The notes under the pieces were generated by a model. The model was not told the origin of the DNA. It saw only the letters and a program-made list of their open reading frames with translations, and did not search any database. Of a DNA stretch of 35,101 nt, positions 16,770 to 25,783 are shown piece after piece; position 1 is the stretch's first letter, and each line of letters begins with the position of its first letter. A program made the translations under genes and the position numbers. The DNA is from an uncultured Oscillospiraceae bacterium (lineage in GTDB: Bacteria > Bacillota > Clostridia > Oscillospirales > Oscillospiraceae): assembly GCA_947629975.1 (NCBI GenBank), contig CANRFU010000010.1, positions 1-35,101 of the forward strand. The letters are read 5' to 3'.

Positions 16770-17561
16770 TCAGTCCACCAGGTCGCGGGCCACGGAGTAG
16801 GGGAACACCGGCCCGTCCAGGCACACATAGACTTCGTCGATGCGGCAGTGGCCGCACTTGCCGACGGCGCAGGACATCTTCCGCTCGAAGCTCATCCAGA
16901 TGTTCTCCACCTTGGCACCGCACTTGAGCAGCTCCAGGCCGGTGAACTTCATCATGGGCGGGGGACCCACCACCACGACGGCGTAATCGTCTCCCCACTG
17001 GTCGAAGGGGATCTCCTTGACGAAGGCGGTGACCATGCCGGTGCGCCAGTTCTCTTTGACGTCGTTGTCCAGGGCGTAGATGGTGGTGAACTTGTTCTTC
17101 CACTCCTCCAGCTCCTTGTGGAAGACGATGCCCTCCTCGTTCTTGAAGCCGCAGATGAGGGTCACGTCCTTCACCAGGCCGGGTCCGGCGGCGAAGGCGT
17201 TGAGCATGGAGCGGACGGGGGCCAGGCCGGTGCCGCCGGTGATGACCACCATGTGCTTGCCCCTGAACTGGTCCACGGGCCAGCCTTTGCCGTAGGGGCC
17301 CCGGAGGAAGAGGGTGTCGCCGGCGGTCTTCTCAAAGATCACGTTGGTGACCTTGCCCACGTTGCGGATGGTGAACTCCAGCCAGCCGTCCCCCTGGGCG
17401 GAGACCGAGATGGGGGCCTCGCCGATCATGGGGATGGACAGCTGCATGAACTGCCCGTGGGCCACTTTCGCGTCGGTGGCCACCCGGAACGTCCACTCGT
17501 GGACGCTTTCCTTATGTACGTCCAGGATCTTGCAGGGATAGGGCTGAACGGGATTGATCAT
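16770..17561 (-). CDS. asrB: anaerobic sulfite reductase subunit B (FAD/NAD-binding)
   Basis: Start at MINPVQPYPCKILDVHKES; HMVVITGGTGLAPVRSMLNAF; C-terminal CAVGKCGHCRI 2Fe-2S-type motif. Confidence 0.9.
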   Translation of the reverse strand: MINPVQPYPCKILDVHKESVHEWTFRVATDAKVAHGQFMQLSIPMIGEAPISVSAQGDGWLEFTIRNVGKVTNVIFEKTAGDTLFLRGPYGKGWPVDQFRGKHMVVITGGTGLAPVRSMLNAFAAGPGLVKDVTLICGFKNEEGIVFHKELEEWKNKFTTIYALDNDVKENWRTGMVTAFVKEIPFDQWGDDYAVVVVGPPPMMKFTGLELLKCGAKVENIWMSFERKMSCAVGKCGHCRIDEVYVCLDGPVFPYSVARDLVD

Positions 17562-17575
17562 CTCTGGCCACCTCC

Positions 17576-18619
17576 TTATGCTTTGCCCAGGTCCGCCTTG
17601 ATCTCGGCAACGGCGGCGCTGACTTTGTTGACGGTCGCGGAAATGGAGATCAGCTCGGGGCAGCGGTGGGTGCACCGGCCGCAGCCCACGCACATGTGGC
17701 GCTCGCCGAAGCGGGCCTTGTAGTCGTGGAACTTATGCAGGACCTTGTAGCGCATCCGGTCCCCGGCGGTGGAGCGGAACTCCCGCTGGCCGGCCATCTG
17801 GTCGAAGCCGGCGATCTGGCAGGAGGCGGTCACCCGGCGGCGCTCGCCCACCTCGGGGTTGTCGCCGTAGATGACGTCCCGGGTGGTGAAGCAGGTGCAG
17901 GTGGAGCAGGCCACCGTGCAGGCGCCGCAGGAGACGCACCGGGCGTCGTATTCCTTCCACATGGGGTGCTTCTTCAGGGCCAGACGGACCTCTTTGTCGC
18001 TGAGGTCGGGCACTTCGACCTTCAATTCGTTTTCGGTGACGAACTCAGGGGCAAAATCGCAGCTGTCACACCCGGCGAAGAAGGGCTCCAGCTCGGGGTC
18101 GGTGACCTTGACCTCCATGCCGCCGTCGGAGAACTTCACGGCGGCGGAGTAGTCCCCCTCGTCCACGGCGTTGGACCCCATGGACACGCAGAAGCACGTG
18201 TCGTCCCCGCCGTTGCAGTCCATCAGGATGAACTTGACCCGCTCCCGCATCCGGGCGTAGTACAGGTCGGTGAAGCCGCCGTTGCCGGCGAAGATCCTGG
18301 CCTGGATCTTCTGGGCGTTGATGTCGCAGGGCCGGGCGAAGATCAGCACGGGCTGCTCCTTGACCTTGCTGGCGCGGTACTCGTCCTCGGTGAAGTAGAA
18401 AATGGCCTGCTGAATGGGGTTGATGACTTCCTTGGCGGGGTAGTCCGATTTGACCTGCCACACGATCTCGCTGGCGCTGGAGACCTTGTCGTAGCGGATG
18501 GAATCGGTGGCCGAGTAGCGGCCCTGATTGACAAAACGCTTGGGAGCGTAGACCGCGTACTTCTCCGCCAGCGTTCCCAGGACCTTGTCGGCCTGCTGGG
18601 TGTTCAGGATGTAACTCAT
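17576..18619 (-). CDS. asrA: anaerobic sulfite reductase subunit A (4Fe-4S)
   Basis: MSYILNTQQADKVLGTLAEKY; CVSCGACTVACSTCTCFTTRDV and CVGCGRCTHRCPELISI. Confidence 0.9.
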   Translation of the reverse strand: MSYILNTQQADKVLGTLAEKYAVYAPKRFVNQGRYSATDSIRYDKVSSASEIVWQVKSDYPAKEVINPIQQAIFYFTEDEYRASKVKEQPVLIFARPCDINAQKIQARIFAGNGGFTDLYYARMRERVKFILMDCNGGDDTCFCVSMGSNAVDEGDYSAAVKFSDGGMEVKVTDPELEPFFAGCDSCDFAPEFVTENELKVEVPDLSDKEVRLALKKHPMWKEYDARCVSCGACTVACSTCTCFTTRDVIYGDNPEVGERRRVTASCQIAGFDQMAGQREFRSTAGDRMRYKVLHKFHDYKARFGERHMCVGCGRCTHRCPELISISATVNKVSAAVAEIKADLGKA

Positions 18620-18675
18620 CCAAGCACTCCTCCTCGTGGATTGTATTGTGTTTTTACCCAAGGCTCATACCTGAA

Positions 18676-18704
18676 ATCATACCAGTTTTCGACTGATTTG
18701 TAAA
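18676..18704 (-). promoter_or_regulatory. sigma-A-like promoter of the asr operon
   Basis: Minus strand TTTACA-17-TATGAT. Confidence 0.65.
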
Positions 18705-18721
18705 GAACGAAAGTAGCTGAG

Positions 18722-18779
18722 GACACTATAAGTTTTTACCTGTTAGTTGAGGCTAAATCTGGCGAAAAACCTTATAGTC
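18722..18779. promoter_or_regulatory. inverted-repeat operator candidate upstream of asrA
   Basis: gacactataagttttt (18722-18737) and aaaaaccttatagtc (18765-18779) are inverted copies. Confidence 0.65.
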
Positions 18780-18802
18780 ACCTTGGCGCGGGCCCGTCCC
18801 AT

Positions 18803-19720
18803 TCATACTCCCGCCGGATCTGAAAAAGAACCGCCGTCCTCGTCCTTGGCCAGATCCGCGCAGATACGCCGGAAGCGGGCAAAGGCGTCGCTCTGGTACT
18901 TGTTCCGGTGATATGCCAGCACAAATTCCCGGGACAGGTCCAGTCCCTCCGCCCGGAAGGCCCAGAGGTCCCCGCGGTCCAGGCTGTCCCGGAGGATGCG
19001 GGGGGACAGGGCGGACAGGCCGAAGCCGCGGACCACCGCCTGCCGGATGGCCTCCGGCTCGCTGGACACCCAGCCCACATGGTAGCGGACCCGGTGCTTT
19101 TGGAGTTCCCGCTCCAGCTGGGCGCGGGTGCCGCTGCCCTCCTCGCGAAGGAGGAAGGTCTGGCCGTCCAGTTCCCCGGGGGAGATCACCTCCCGGCCAA
19201 AGAAGGGGTGGTCCCGCCCGCAGATGAGGGAGAGGGCGTCCTTCACCACCTGTTCCCGCACCAGGTCCGGGTGGGTGACCAGCCCCTCCACCAGGCCGAT
19301 GTCCAGTTCATAGCGGAGCAGCCGCTCCTCGATGCTCCGCGTGTTGGCCACGAAGACCTCCAGGTTGATCTGGGGCAGTTCCCGGCGCAGCCGGTCCAGC
19401 AGGGGGCACAGCACGCTGCACCCCACCGTGGCGCTGGCCCCCACCCGCAGATGGGGCCGCTGGGTGGCCCCCCGGAGGAAGGTCTCGGTCTCCCGGGCCA
19501 GATTCAGGGTCTCCCGGGCGTACTCCAACAGAGTGCGGCCCACGTCGGTGAGGTGGAGGGAGTGGGCGTAGCGCTCGAACAGGAGGACGTCGTACTCCCG
19601 CTCCAGATCCACCACCACCTGACTCACCGAGGACTGGCTGATCCGCAGTTTACGGGCCGCCGCGCTCATGGTGCCGCACTCCACTACCGCGGCGAAGATC
19701 TCAAGCTCTCTGGTGGTCAT
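18803..19720 (-). CDS. LysR family transcriptional regulator
   Basis: Start at MTTRELEIFAAVVECGTMSAAARKLRISQSSVSQVVVDLEREYDVLLFERYAHSLHLTDVGR, canonical LysR HTH. Confidence 0.93.
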   Translation of the reverse strand: MTTRELEIFAAVVECGTMSAAARKLRISQSSVSQVVVDLEREYDVLLFERYAHSLHLTDVGRTLLEYARETLNLARETETFLRGATQRPHLRVGASATVGCSVLCPLLDRLRRELPQINLEVFVANTRSIEERLLRYELDIGLVEGLVTHPDLVREQVVKDALSLICGRDHPFFGREVISPGELDGQTFLLREEGSGTRAQLERELQKHRVRYHVGWVSSEPEAIRQAVVRGFGLSALSPRILRDSLDRGDLWAFRAEGLDLSREFVLAYHRNKYQSDAFARFRRICADLAKDEDGGSFSDPAGV

Positions 19721-19768
19721 CGGTCCGCCCTCCTCTGGTATAAGCGTTTTCCTGTGCTTCCAGAGATC

Positions 19769-19797
19769 ATGATAAGGTTTTTCCGCTGTTCTGTCAA
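19769..19797 (-). promoter_or_regulatory. sigma-A-like promoter of lysR, overlapping an operator-like motif
   Basis: Minus strand TTGACA-17-TATCAT; spacer contains gaaaaacct. Confidence 0.65.
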
Positions 19798-19822
19798 CCC
19801 CGCGCCCACCTTGGGAAAGACC

Positions 19823-19850
19823 TTGCATCCCGCCGGAAACATGGTAAAAT
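19823..19850 (+). promoter_or_regulatory. promoter candidate for the MBL-fold gene
   Basis: TTGCAT-16-TAAAAT. Confidence 0.5.
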
Positions 19851-19892
19851 AGAGAAAGATGGGAGACCGGACCGCTGAAAGGAGGGGCGCCG

Positions 19893-20693
19893 ATGAAACT
19901 CACCATGCTGGGAACGGGCCACGCGGTGGTGACGGAATGCTACAACACCTGCTTTGCCCTGGAGGAGGACGGAAAGTACTTCCTGGTGGACGGCGGGGGC
20001 GGCGCCGGCCTGCTCCGGCAGCTGAAGCGGGCCGGCCTGGACTGGCGGGAGATGCGGGAGATCTTCGTCACCCACAAGCACATCGACCATCTGCTGGGCA
20101 TTATCTGGATGATGCGGCTGTTCTGCCACCACATCGCCGCCGGCCGCTGCCGGGACGAGGTCCGCATCTACGGCAACGGCGAGGTGATCTCCATCCTCCG
20201 GGAGATGGCGGGCAGGCTCCTCACCCGCCAGGAGGCGGAGCAGATCGGCGGGAAGCTGCGGCTGATCGCCGTGGACGACGGGGAGCGCCGGACCGTCAAC
20301 GGCCGGGAGGTGACCTTCTTTGACATCCGCTCCGCCAAGGACCGGCAGTTCGGCTTTTGCATGGAACTGGACGGCGGGGGGCGGCTCACCTGCTGCGGCG
20401 ACGAGCCGTACCACCCCTGCGAGCGCCCCTACGCCCAGGGGAGCCGGTGGCTCATGCACGAGGCGTTCTGCCTGCACAGCCAGGCGGATGTGTTCAAACC
20501 CTACGAGAAGCACCACTCCACCGTCAAGGATGCCTGCGAGGCGGCGGAGGCCCTGGGCGTTCAGAACCTGATTTTGTACCACACGGAGGACACGGACCTC
20601 CCCCACAGGAAGGAGCGCTATCTCAGCGAGGGCAGGAACTACTTTTCCGGCAATCTGTACGTGCCGGACGATCTGGAGACCATCCGGATCTGA
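19893..20693 (+). CDS. MBL-fold metallohydrolase (RNase Z / ElaC-like)
   Basis: MKLTMLGTGHAVVTECYNTCFALEEDGKYFLVDGGGG; HKHIDH (HxHxDH) zinc motif. Confidence 0.85.
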   Translation: MKLTMLGTGHAVVTECYNTCFALEEDGKYFLVDGGGGAGLLRQLKRAGLDWREMREIFVTHKHIDHLLGIIWMMRLFCHHIAAGRCRDEVRIYGNGEVISILREMAGRLLTRQEAEQIGGKLRLIAVDDGERRTVNGREVTFFDIRSAKDRQFGFCMELDGGGRLTCCGDEPYHPCERPYAQGSRWLMHEAFCLHSQADVFKPYEKHHSTVKDACEAAEALGVQNLILYHTEDTDLPHRKERYLSEGRNYFSGNLYVPDDLETIRI

Positions 20694-20726
20694 GGCTCGA
20701 AGGCCCCGGCGGGGCCGGGGCGCGGC

Positions 20727-20760
20727 GAGGCGGCGGACGGGAGACCCCGTCCGCCGCCTC
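20727..20760 (+). terminator. rho-independent terminator
   Basis: gaggcggcggacggg-agac-cccgtccgccgcctc followed by ctttgattt. Confidence 0.75.
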
Positions 20761-20834
20761 CTTTGATTTGGGCCAAAGTGTACAAGGCCGCCTGACATTC
20801 TGTCGCGGGATTTGAGGAAAACGTCAAATTTCTG

Positions 20835-20863
20835 TTGACACCCGCGGACAAAGGAGCTATAAT
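20835..20863 (+). promoter_or_regulatory. consensus sigma-A promoter of the acid-sugar cluster
   Basis: TTGACA-17 bp-TATAAT, exact consensus. Confidence 0.85.
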
Positions 20864-20966
20864 CGATTACAGTTAAAACCATCATTGAAATCGCATGGCA
20901 TTGGCAGCAGGTGAAGGGAGGAGACGAACCGCACGCTGCCAAAATTCATTTTGGGAGGTTGGTTCC

Positions 20967-22271
20967 ATGGCAAAATGTGTCGTGGTGGCGGACGACCTGA
21001 CCGGCGCCAACGCCACCGGCGTGCTTCTCAAGAAGAGCGGATTCGACACCCTTACCCTGCTGCACTCCTCCGCCGGGCCGGCCGCGTGTCCGATCGAGTG
21101 CGACTGCCTCGTCGTCCCCACCGACAGCCGTTCGGTCAGCCCCCAGGAGGCCTACGACCGGGTGCGGGAGGCCCTCGCCTCCCATTCCGGGCCGGAGGTC
21201 CGCTTCTATGCCAAGCGCATCGACAGCACCCTCCGGGGCAACCTGGGCAGCGAGACGGACGCTTTCCTGGACGCCCTCGGCCCGGAGTACATCGCGGTGT
21301 GCGTGCCCTGCTTCCCCAGCTCCGGCCGGGTGATCGTGGGGAGCCACCTTCTGGTCAACGGGGTCCCGCTGCGCAGGACCGAGGTGGCCGCCGACCCCAA
21401 GTGCCCCATCCACACCACCGATGCGTTTTTGCTGTATCAGGGCCAGACGAAGTATCCGGCGGCCGCCATCCACCTGGACGAGGTCCACAACGGCGCGGAG
21501 CGCCTGGCCGGCCTGATCGCCGCCCGACGGGATGAGGGCGCCCGGGTCCTGGTGGTGGACAGCGTGACCGAGGAGGACCTGGAGACGGTGGCGGAGGCCG
21601 TGGCCCTCTCCGGGATCCCCGCCGTCAGCGTGGACCCGGGTCCGTTCACCGCGTGCCTGGGCAGGCGGCTCATCCCCCGGGAGAAGGCGAAGACGCCGGC
21701 GGGGAAGATCTTCTGCGCCATCGGCTCGGTCAACGGCGTGGCCGGCGCCCAGACCCGCGCTCTGCTGGCCGGCCGCCCGGTGACGGCGGTCTACCTGGAG
21801 ACGGCCGAGATCCTGGAGAGCGACGAGCGCCGCCGGAAGGAGATCGAACGGCTGACGGCCGAACTGGTCCGGCGGCGGGGGGAGTCCGATATCCTGGCGG
21901 TGATCGGCTGCGGCATCGACCCCAAGCGGCGGGTCCCCTTCGAGCCGTACATGGAGCGGTGGGGGCTGGACGCCGAGGGGCTGTCCGCCCGGATCAACAC
22001 CGCCTTCGCGGAGGTGACGCTGGGGGTGCTGGAGGCCTGCCCGGAGATCGGCGGGGTGTACTCCACCGGGGGCGACATCACCGCCGCCATCCACAGCGCC
22101 GCCGGCACGGTGGGCCTGCGCCTGCTGGACGAGGTGCTCCCCCTGGCGGGCTACGGCATCGCCATCGGCGGGACGCTGGCGGGCAAGGCGTTTGTCAGCA
22201 AGGGCGGCATGGTGGGCGATGAGAACGCCATGGTCACCTGCACGGATTACCTGCTGGAACATCTGAACTGA
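20967..22271 (+). CDS. four-carbon acid sugar kinase family protein (DUF1537)
   Basis: Start at [26 protein letters not shown] after gggaggttggttcc; next to a PdxA-like dehydrogenase. Confidence 0.88.
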   Translation: MAKCVVVADDLTGANATGVLLKKSGFDTLTLLHSSAGPAACPIECDCLVVPTDSRSVSPQEAYDRVREALASHSGPEVRFYAKRIDSTLRGNLGSETDAFLDALGPEYIAVCVPCFPSSGRVIVGSHLLVNGVPLRRTEVAADPKCPIHTTDAFLLYQGQTKYPAAAIHLDEVHNGAERLAGLIAARRDEGARVLVVDSVTEEDLETVAEAVALSGIPAVSVDPGPFTACLGRRLIPREKAKTPAGKIFCAIGSVNGVAGAQTRALLAGRPVTAVYLETAEILESDERRRKEIERLTAELVRRRGESDILAVIGCGIDPKRRVPFEPYMERWGLDAEGLSARINTAFAEVTLGVLEACPEIGGVYSTGGDITAAIHSAAGTVGLRLLDEVLPLAGYGIAIGGTLAGKAFVSKGGMVGDENAMVTCTDYLLEHLN

Positions 22272-22291
22272 GAAAAGAGGAGGAAGCAAGT

Positions 22292-23293
22292 ATGAGACCG
22301 TTGATCGCAATCCCCATGGGGGACCCCGCCGGCATCGGGCCGGAGATCGTGCTGAAGACCGTGGCTGACGAAGAGACCCAGCGCATTGCCCGCTGCATCG
22401 TGGTGGGCAGCCGGAAGGTCATGGAGTACGCCATGGACTATCCCGGCAGCCCCCGGCTGGAGATCGTGACCGTGGACGATCCCGGGGAGGGAAGGTATGA
22501 ACCCGGCGTGCTCAACCTGATCGACCTGGACAACGTGGATATGGATCAGTTCCAGGTGGGCAGGGTCAGCGGCATGTGCGGCCGCGCTGCCTACGACTAC
22601 ATTGCCAGGAGCATCGAACTGGCAAACGCCCGAATCGTTGATGCGGTGTCAACGACGCCTATCAATAAAGAATCTTTGAGAGAAGGAGGGATCAATTTTA
22701 TCGGTCATACGGAGATCTTCAGCGCGCTGACCCACTCCAACGACCCCCTGACCCTGTTCGAGGTGAACAACCTCCGCGTCTTCTTCCTGTCCCGCCACGT
22801 GTCGCTGCGCAAGGCCTGCGATATGGTCACAAAGGACCGTATCATCGACTATGTGGAGCGGTGCACGGAGGCCCTGCGGAAGCTGGGCGTGACCGAGGGC
22901 ACCATGGCCATCGCCGGGCTCAATCCCCACAGCGGGGAGCACGGCCTGTTTGGCGACGAAGAGGTGAAAGAGGTCTTCCCCGCGGTGGAGGAGCTCCAGA
23001 AGCGGGGCTACAAGGTGGTGGGTCCCATCGGAGCGGACTCGGTGTTCTCCCAGGCGCTCCACGGCAAGTACAACAGCGTGCTGAGCCTCTATCATGACCA
23101 GGGACACATCGCCACAAAGACGCTGGACTTTGAGCGCACCATCTCCATCACCGCCGGGATGCCTATCCTGCGGACCTCCGTGGACCACGGGACCGCGTTC
23201 GACATCGCCGGAAAGGGGATCGCCAGCGCGGTGAGCATGAAGGAGGCCGTGCGCCTGGCAGTCAAGTACGCCCCCGCGTTTTTGCAGAGCTGA
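22292..23293 (+). CDS. pdxA2: PdxA-family 4-hydroxythreonine-4-phosphate dehydrogenase (PdxA2 type)
   Basis: [87 protein letters not shown]. Confidence 0.9.
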   Translation: MRPLIAIPMGDPAGIGPEIVLKTVADEETQRIARCIVVGSRKVMEYAMDYPGSPRLEIVTVDDPGEGRYEPGVLNLIDLDNVDMDQFQVGRVSGMCGRAAYDYIARSIELANARIVDAVSTTPINKESLREGGINFIGHTEIFSALTHSNDPLTLFEVNNLRVFFLSRHVSLRKACDMVTKDRIIDYVERCTEALRKLGVTEGTMAIAGLNPHSGEHGLFGDEEVKEVFPAVEELQKRGYKVVGPIGADSVFSQALHGKYNSVLSLYHDQGHIATKTLDFERTISITAGMPILRTSVDHGTAFDIAGKGIASAVSMKEAVRLAVKYAPAFLQS

Positions 23294-23358
23294 GACGTCC
23301 GTTGGCATTTCACACCGGCACAGAACGAAATTATCATTGAGTGAGAGGAGTTGTCATT

Positions 23359-24723
23359 ATGGAAGGTCCCAGAATGCTTATCGCCCTGTTGATCGGCATC
23401 GTCATCCTGGTCTTGCTGATCCTCAAGACAAAGGTCCACGCGTTCCTCGGTCTGATCATCGCCGCTGTCATCATCGGCCTGATCGGCGGGATGGATCCCG
23501 TCCAGATTCCCACCTCTATTATCAACGGCTTCGGCGGGACGCTGGGCAGTATTGGCATCATCATCGGCTTCGGCGTCATGATGGGCCAGATCTTCGATAA
23601 GACCGGCGCCGCCGAGCGGATGGCAATGACGTTCATCAAGCTGTTCGGCAAGAAGCACGAACACTGGGCCATGGCCCTGACCGGCTTCATCGTCTCCATC
23701 CCCATCTTCTGCGACTCCGGCTTCGTGGTGGTCAGCCCCATCGCCAAGGCCATCTCCAAGAAGACCCGGCGCTCCATCGTGGCCATCGCCGGCCCGCTGG
23801 CGGTCGGCCTGGTCATCACCCACTCCCTGGTCCCGCCCACCCCGGGCCCCCTGGGCGTGGCCGGCACCTTCGGCGTTGACGTGGGCCAGTTCATCCTGCT
23901 GGGCATCGTCATCGCCCTCCCCATGGCCATCATCTCCACCCTGTACTGCCAGTGGCTGGGCAAGAGGCTCTACCAGATCCCCGCCGACAACGACGAGGGC
24001 TGGGAGCGCCCCGAAAAGATCGAGGAGATCGTCAGCGACGACGTGCTCACCCCCTCCCGGGAGCTTCCCTCCGCCTTTGAGAGCTTCCTGCCCCTGGTGG
24101 TGCCCATCATCCTGATCCTCCTGAACAACCTGCTTGCCGCGATCAAGGTGACCGGCATCGTCAGCACCATCTTCACCTTCCTGGGCACCCCCATCATCGC
24201 CGTGGGCATCGGCCTGCTGCTGGCCATCTTCGTGCTGGGCCGCAACCTGGACCGGGCCACCGCTCTGGCTGAGATGGACCTGGGCATCAAGTCCGCGGGC
24301 ATCATCATCCTGGTGACCGGCGGCGGCGGCGCTCTGGGCCAAATCCTGAAGGACAGCGGCACCGGCAACTATGTGGCCGAGCTCCTGTCCAAGACCGCCA
24401 TCCCCATCATCATCCTGCCCTTCCTTATTGCCACCATCGTCCGCTTCATCCAGGGCTCCGGCACCGTGGCCATGGTCACCGCCGCCGGCATCTGCGCCCC
24501 CATCATCCAGGCCGCCGGCGCCAATATGCTGCTGGGCGCCTTCGCCTGCTGCATCGGCTCCCTGTTCTTCAGCTACTTCAACGACAGCTACTACTGGGTC
24601 GTCAACAACCTGATGGGCATGAAAGATACAAAGGACCAGATCCGCAACTGGTCGGTCACGTCCACCATCGCGTGGGGCGTCGGCTTTGTGGAACTGCTGA
24701 TCCTGAGCCTGTTCATGCACTGA
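23359..24723 (+). CDS. GntP-family gluconate/acid-sugar:H+ symporter
   Basis: Polytopic protein; IFDKTGAAERMAMTFIKLFGKKHEHWAMALTGFIVSIPIFCDSGFVVVSPI; LVPPTPGPLGVAGTFGVD is the GntP signature. Confidence 0.92.
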   Translation: MEGPRMLIALLIGIVILVLLILKTKVHAFLGLIIAAVIIGLIGGMDPVQIPTSIINGFGGTLGSIGIIIGFGVMMGQIFDKTGAAERMAMTFIKLFGKKHEHWAMALTGFIVSIPIFCDSGFVVVSPIAKAISKKTRRSIVAIAGPLAVGLVITHSLVPPTPGPLGVAGTFGVDVGQFILLGIVIALPMAIISTLYCQWLGKRLYQIPADNDEGWERPEKIEEIVSDDVLTPSRELPSAFESFLPLVVPIILILLNNLLAAIKVTGIVSTIFTFLGTPIIAVGIGLLLAIFVLGRNLDRATALAEMDLGIKSAGIIILVTGGGGALGQILKDSGTGNYVAELLSKTAIPIIILPFLIATIVRFIQGSGTVAMVTAAGICAPIIQAAGANMLLGAFACCIGSLFFSYFNDSYYWVVNNLMGMKDTKDQIRNWSVTSTIAWGVGFVELLILSLFMH

Positions 24724-24763
24724 GTCCGGACGGTCTGCGTTCAGCGGGAAAAACCGATAGAAC

Positions 24764-24804
24764 AAGCGGCGGGGATCCTTGCCATGCAGGGACCCCCGCC
24801 GCTT
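24764..24804 (+). terminator. rho-independent terminator after GntP gene
   Basis: aagcggcggggatcc ... ggacccccgccgctt followed by ttt. Confidence 0.75.
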
Positions 24805-24907
24805 TTTGAAAAGCGCGCGCAGCCCATTGCTTTTTCTCCCGCGATGTGGTATGCTTTCCGAGATATGGGCGCAGCGCCCGGTCCAGAAAAGTAAGGAGGA
24901 AATCATC

Positions 24908-25708
24908 ATGGGTTTTTTGACAGGTAAGACCGCCATCATCACCGGCGCCGGCCGGGCCGTGCTCAGCGACGGCCGCTGCGGCTCCATCGGCTACGGGATC
25001 GCCACCGCCTACGCCAAGGAGGGGGCCAATCTGGTCATCACCGGCCGCAACGTGAAGAAGCTGGAGTCCGCCAAAGAGGAGCTGGAGCGGCTCTACGGCA
25101 TCAAGGTGCTCATCCTCCAGGCCGACATCAACGCCGCGGCTGACAACGAGGCGGTGGCCCAGAAGGTGGTGGACGAGACCATTGAGGCCTTCGGCCGCAT
25201 CGACGTGCTCATCAACAACGCCCAGGCCAGCGCCTCCGGCGTGCCCCTGGCCCAGCACACCACCGAACAGTTCGATCTGGCCCTGTACTCCGGGCTGTAC
25301 GCCGTCTTCTATTACATGAAGGCCTGCTATCCCCATCTGAAGGAGAGCAAGGGCTCCGTTATCAACTTCGCCTCCGGCGCGGGCCTCTTCGGCAACTACG
25401 GCCAGTGCGCCTACGCCGCCGCCAAGGAGGGCATCCGCGGCCTGAGCCGGGTGGCCGCCACCGAGTGGGGCCCCGACGGCATCAACGTCAACGTGATCTG
25501 CCCCATCGCCTGGACCGCCCAGCTGGAGAACTTCCAGAACAACTACCCCGACGCCTTCAAGGCCAACGTGAAGATGCCCCCCATGGGCCACTACGGCGAT
25601 CCGGAGACCGAGATCGGCCGGGTGTGCGTTCAGCTGGCCCACCCCGACTTCAAGTACCTCACCGGCGAGACCCTCACCTTGGAGGGCGGCATGGGCCTGC
25701 GGCCGTAA
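24908..25708 (+). CDS. SDR-family oxidoreductase with extended nucleotide-binding loop
   Basis: MGFLTGKTAIITGAGRAVLSDGRCGSIGYGIATAYAKEGANLVITGRN; LINNAQ; YAAAKEG active site. Confidence 0.88.
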   Translation: MGFLTGKTAIITGAGRAVLSDGRCGSIGYGIATAYAKEGANLVITGRNVKKLESAKEELERLYGIKVLILQADINAAADNEAVAQKVVDETIEAFGRIDVLINNAQASASGVPLAQHTTEQFDLALYSGLYAVFYYMKACYPHLKESKGSVINFASGAGLFGNYGQCAYAAAKEGIRGLSRVAATEWGPDGINVNVICPIAWTAQLENFQNNYPDAFKANVKMPPMGHYGDPETEIGRVCVQLAHPDFKYLTGETLTLEGGMGLRP

Positions 25709-25727
25709 CGCCCCCGTCAAAGCACAG

Positions 25728-25765
25728 AAAAGCCGCCCGGCGCGGGAACGCGCCGGGCGGCTTTT
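25728..25765. terminator. bidirectional terminator between convergent genes
   Basis: aaaagccgcccggcgcg-ggaa-cgcgccgggcggctttt. Confidence 0.85.
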
Positions 25766-25783
25766 GCCGTCAGACCGTTGTGC

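Noticed and set aside
20946-22310. 454 aa minus-strand ORF over the DUF1537 kinase
   Set aside because: Antisense shadow; plus-strand gene has RBS, consensus promoter and family motifs.
23092-24987. 631 aa minus-strand ORF over the GntP permease
   Set aside because: Antisense low-complexity D/G/H/Q-rich shadow ORF.
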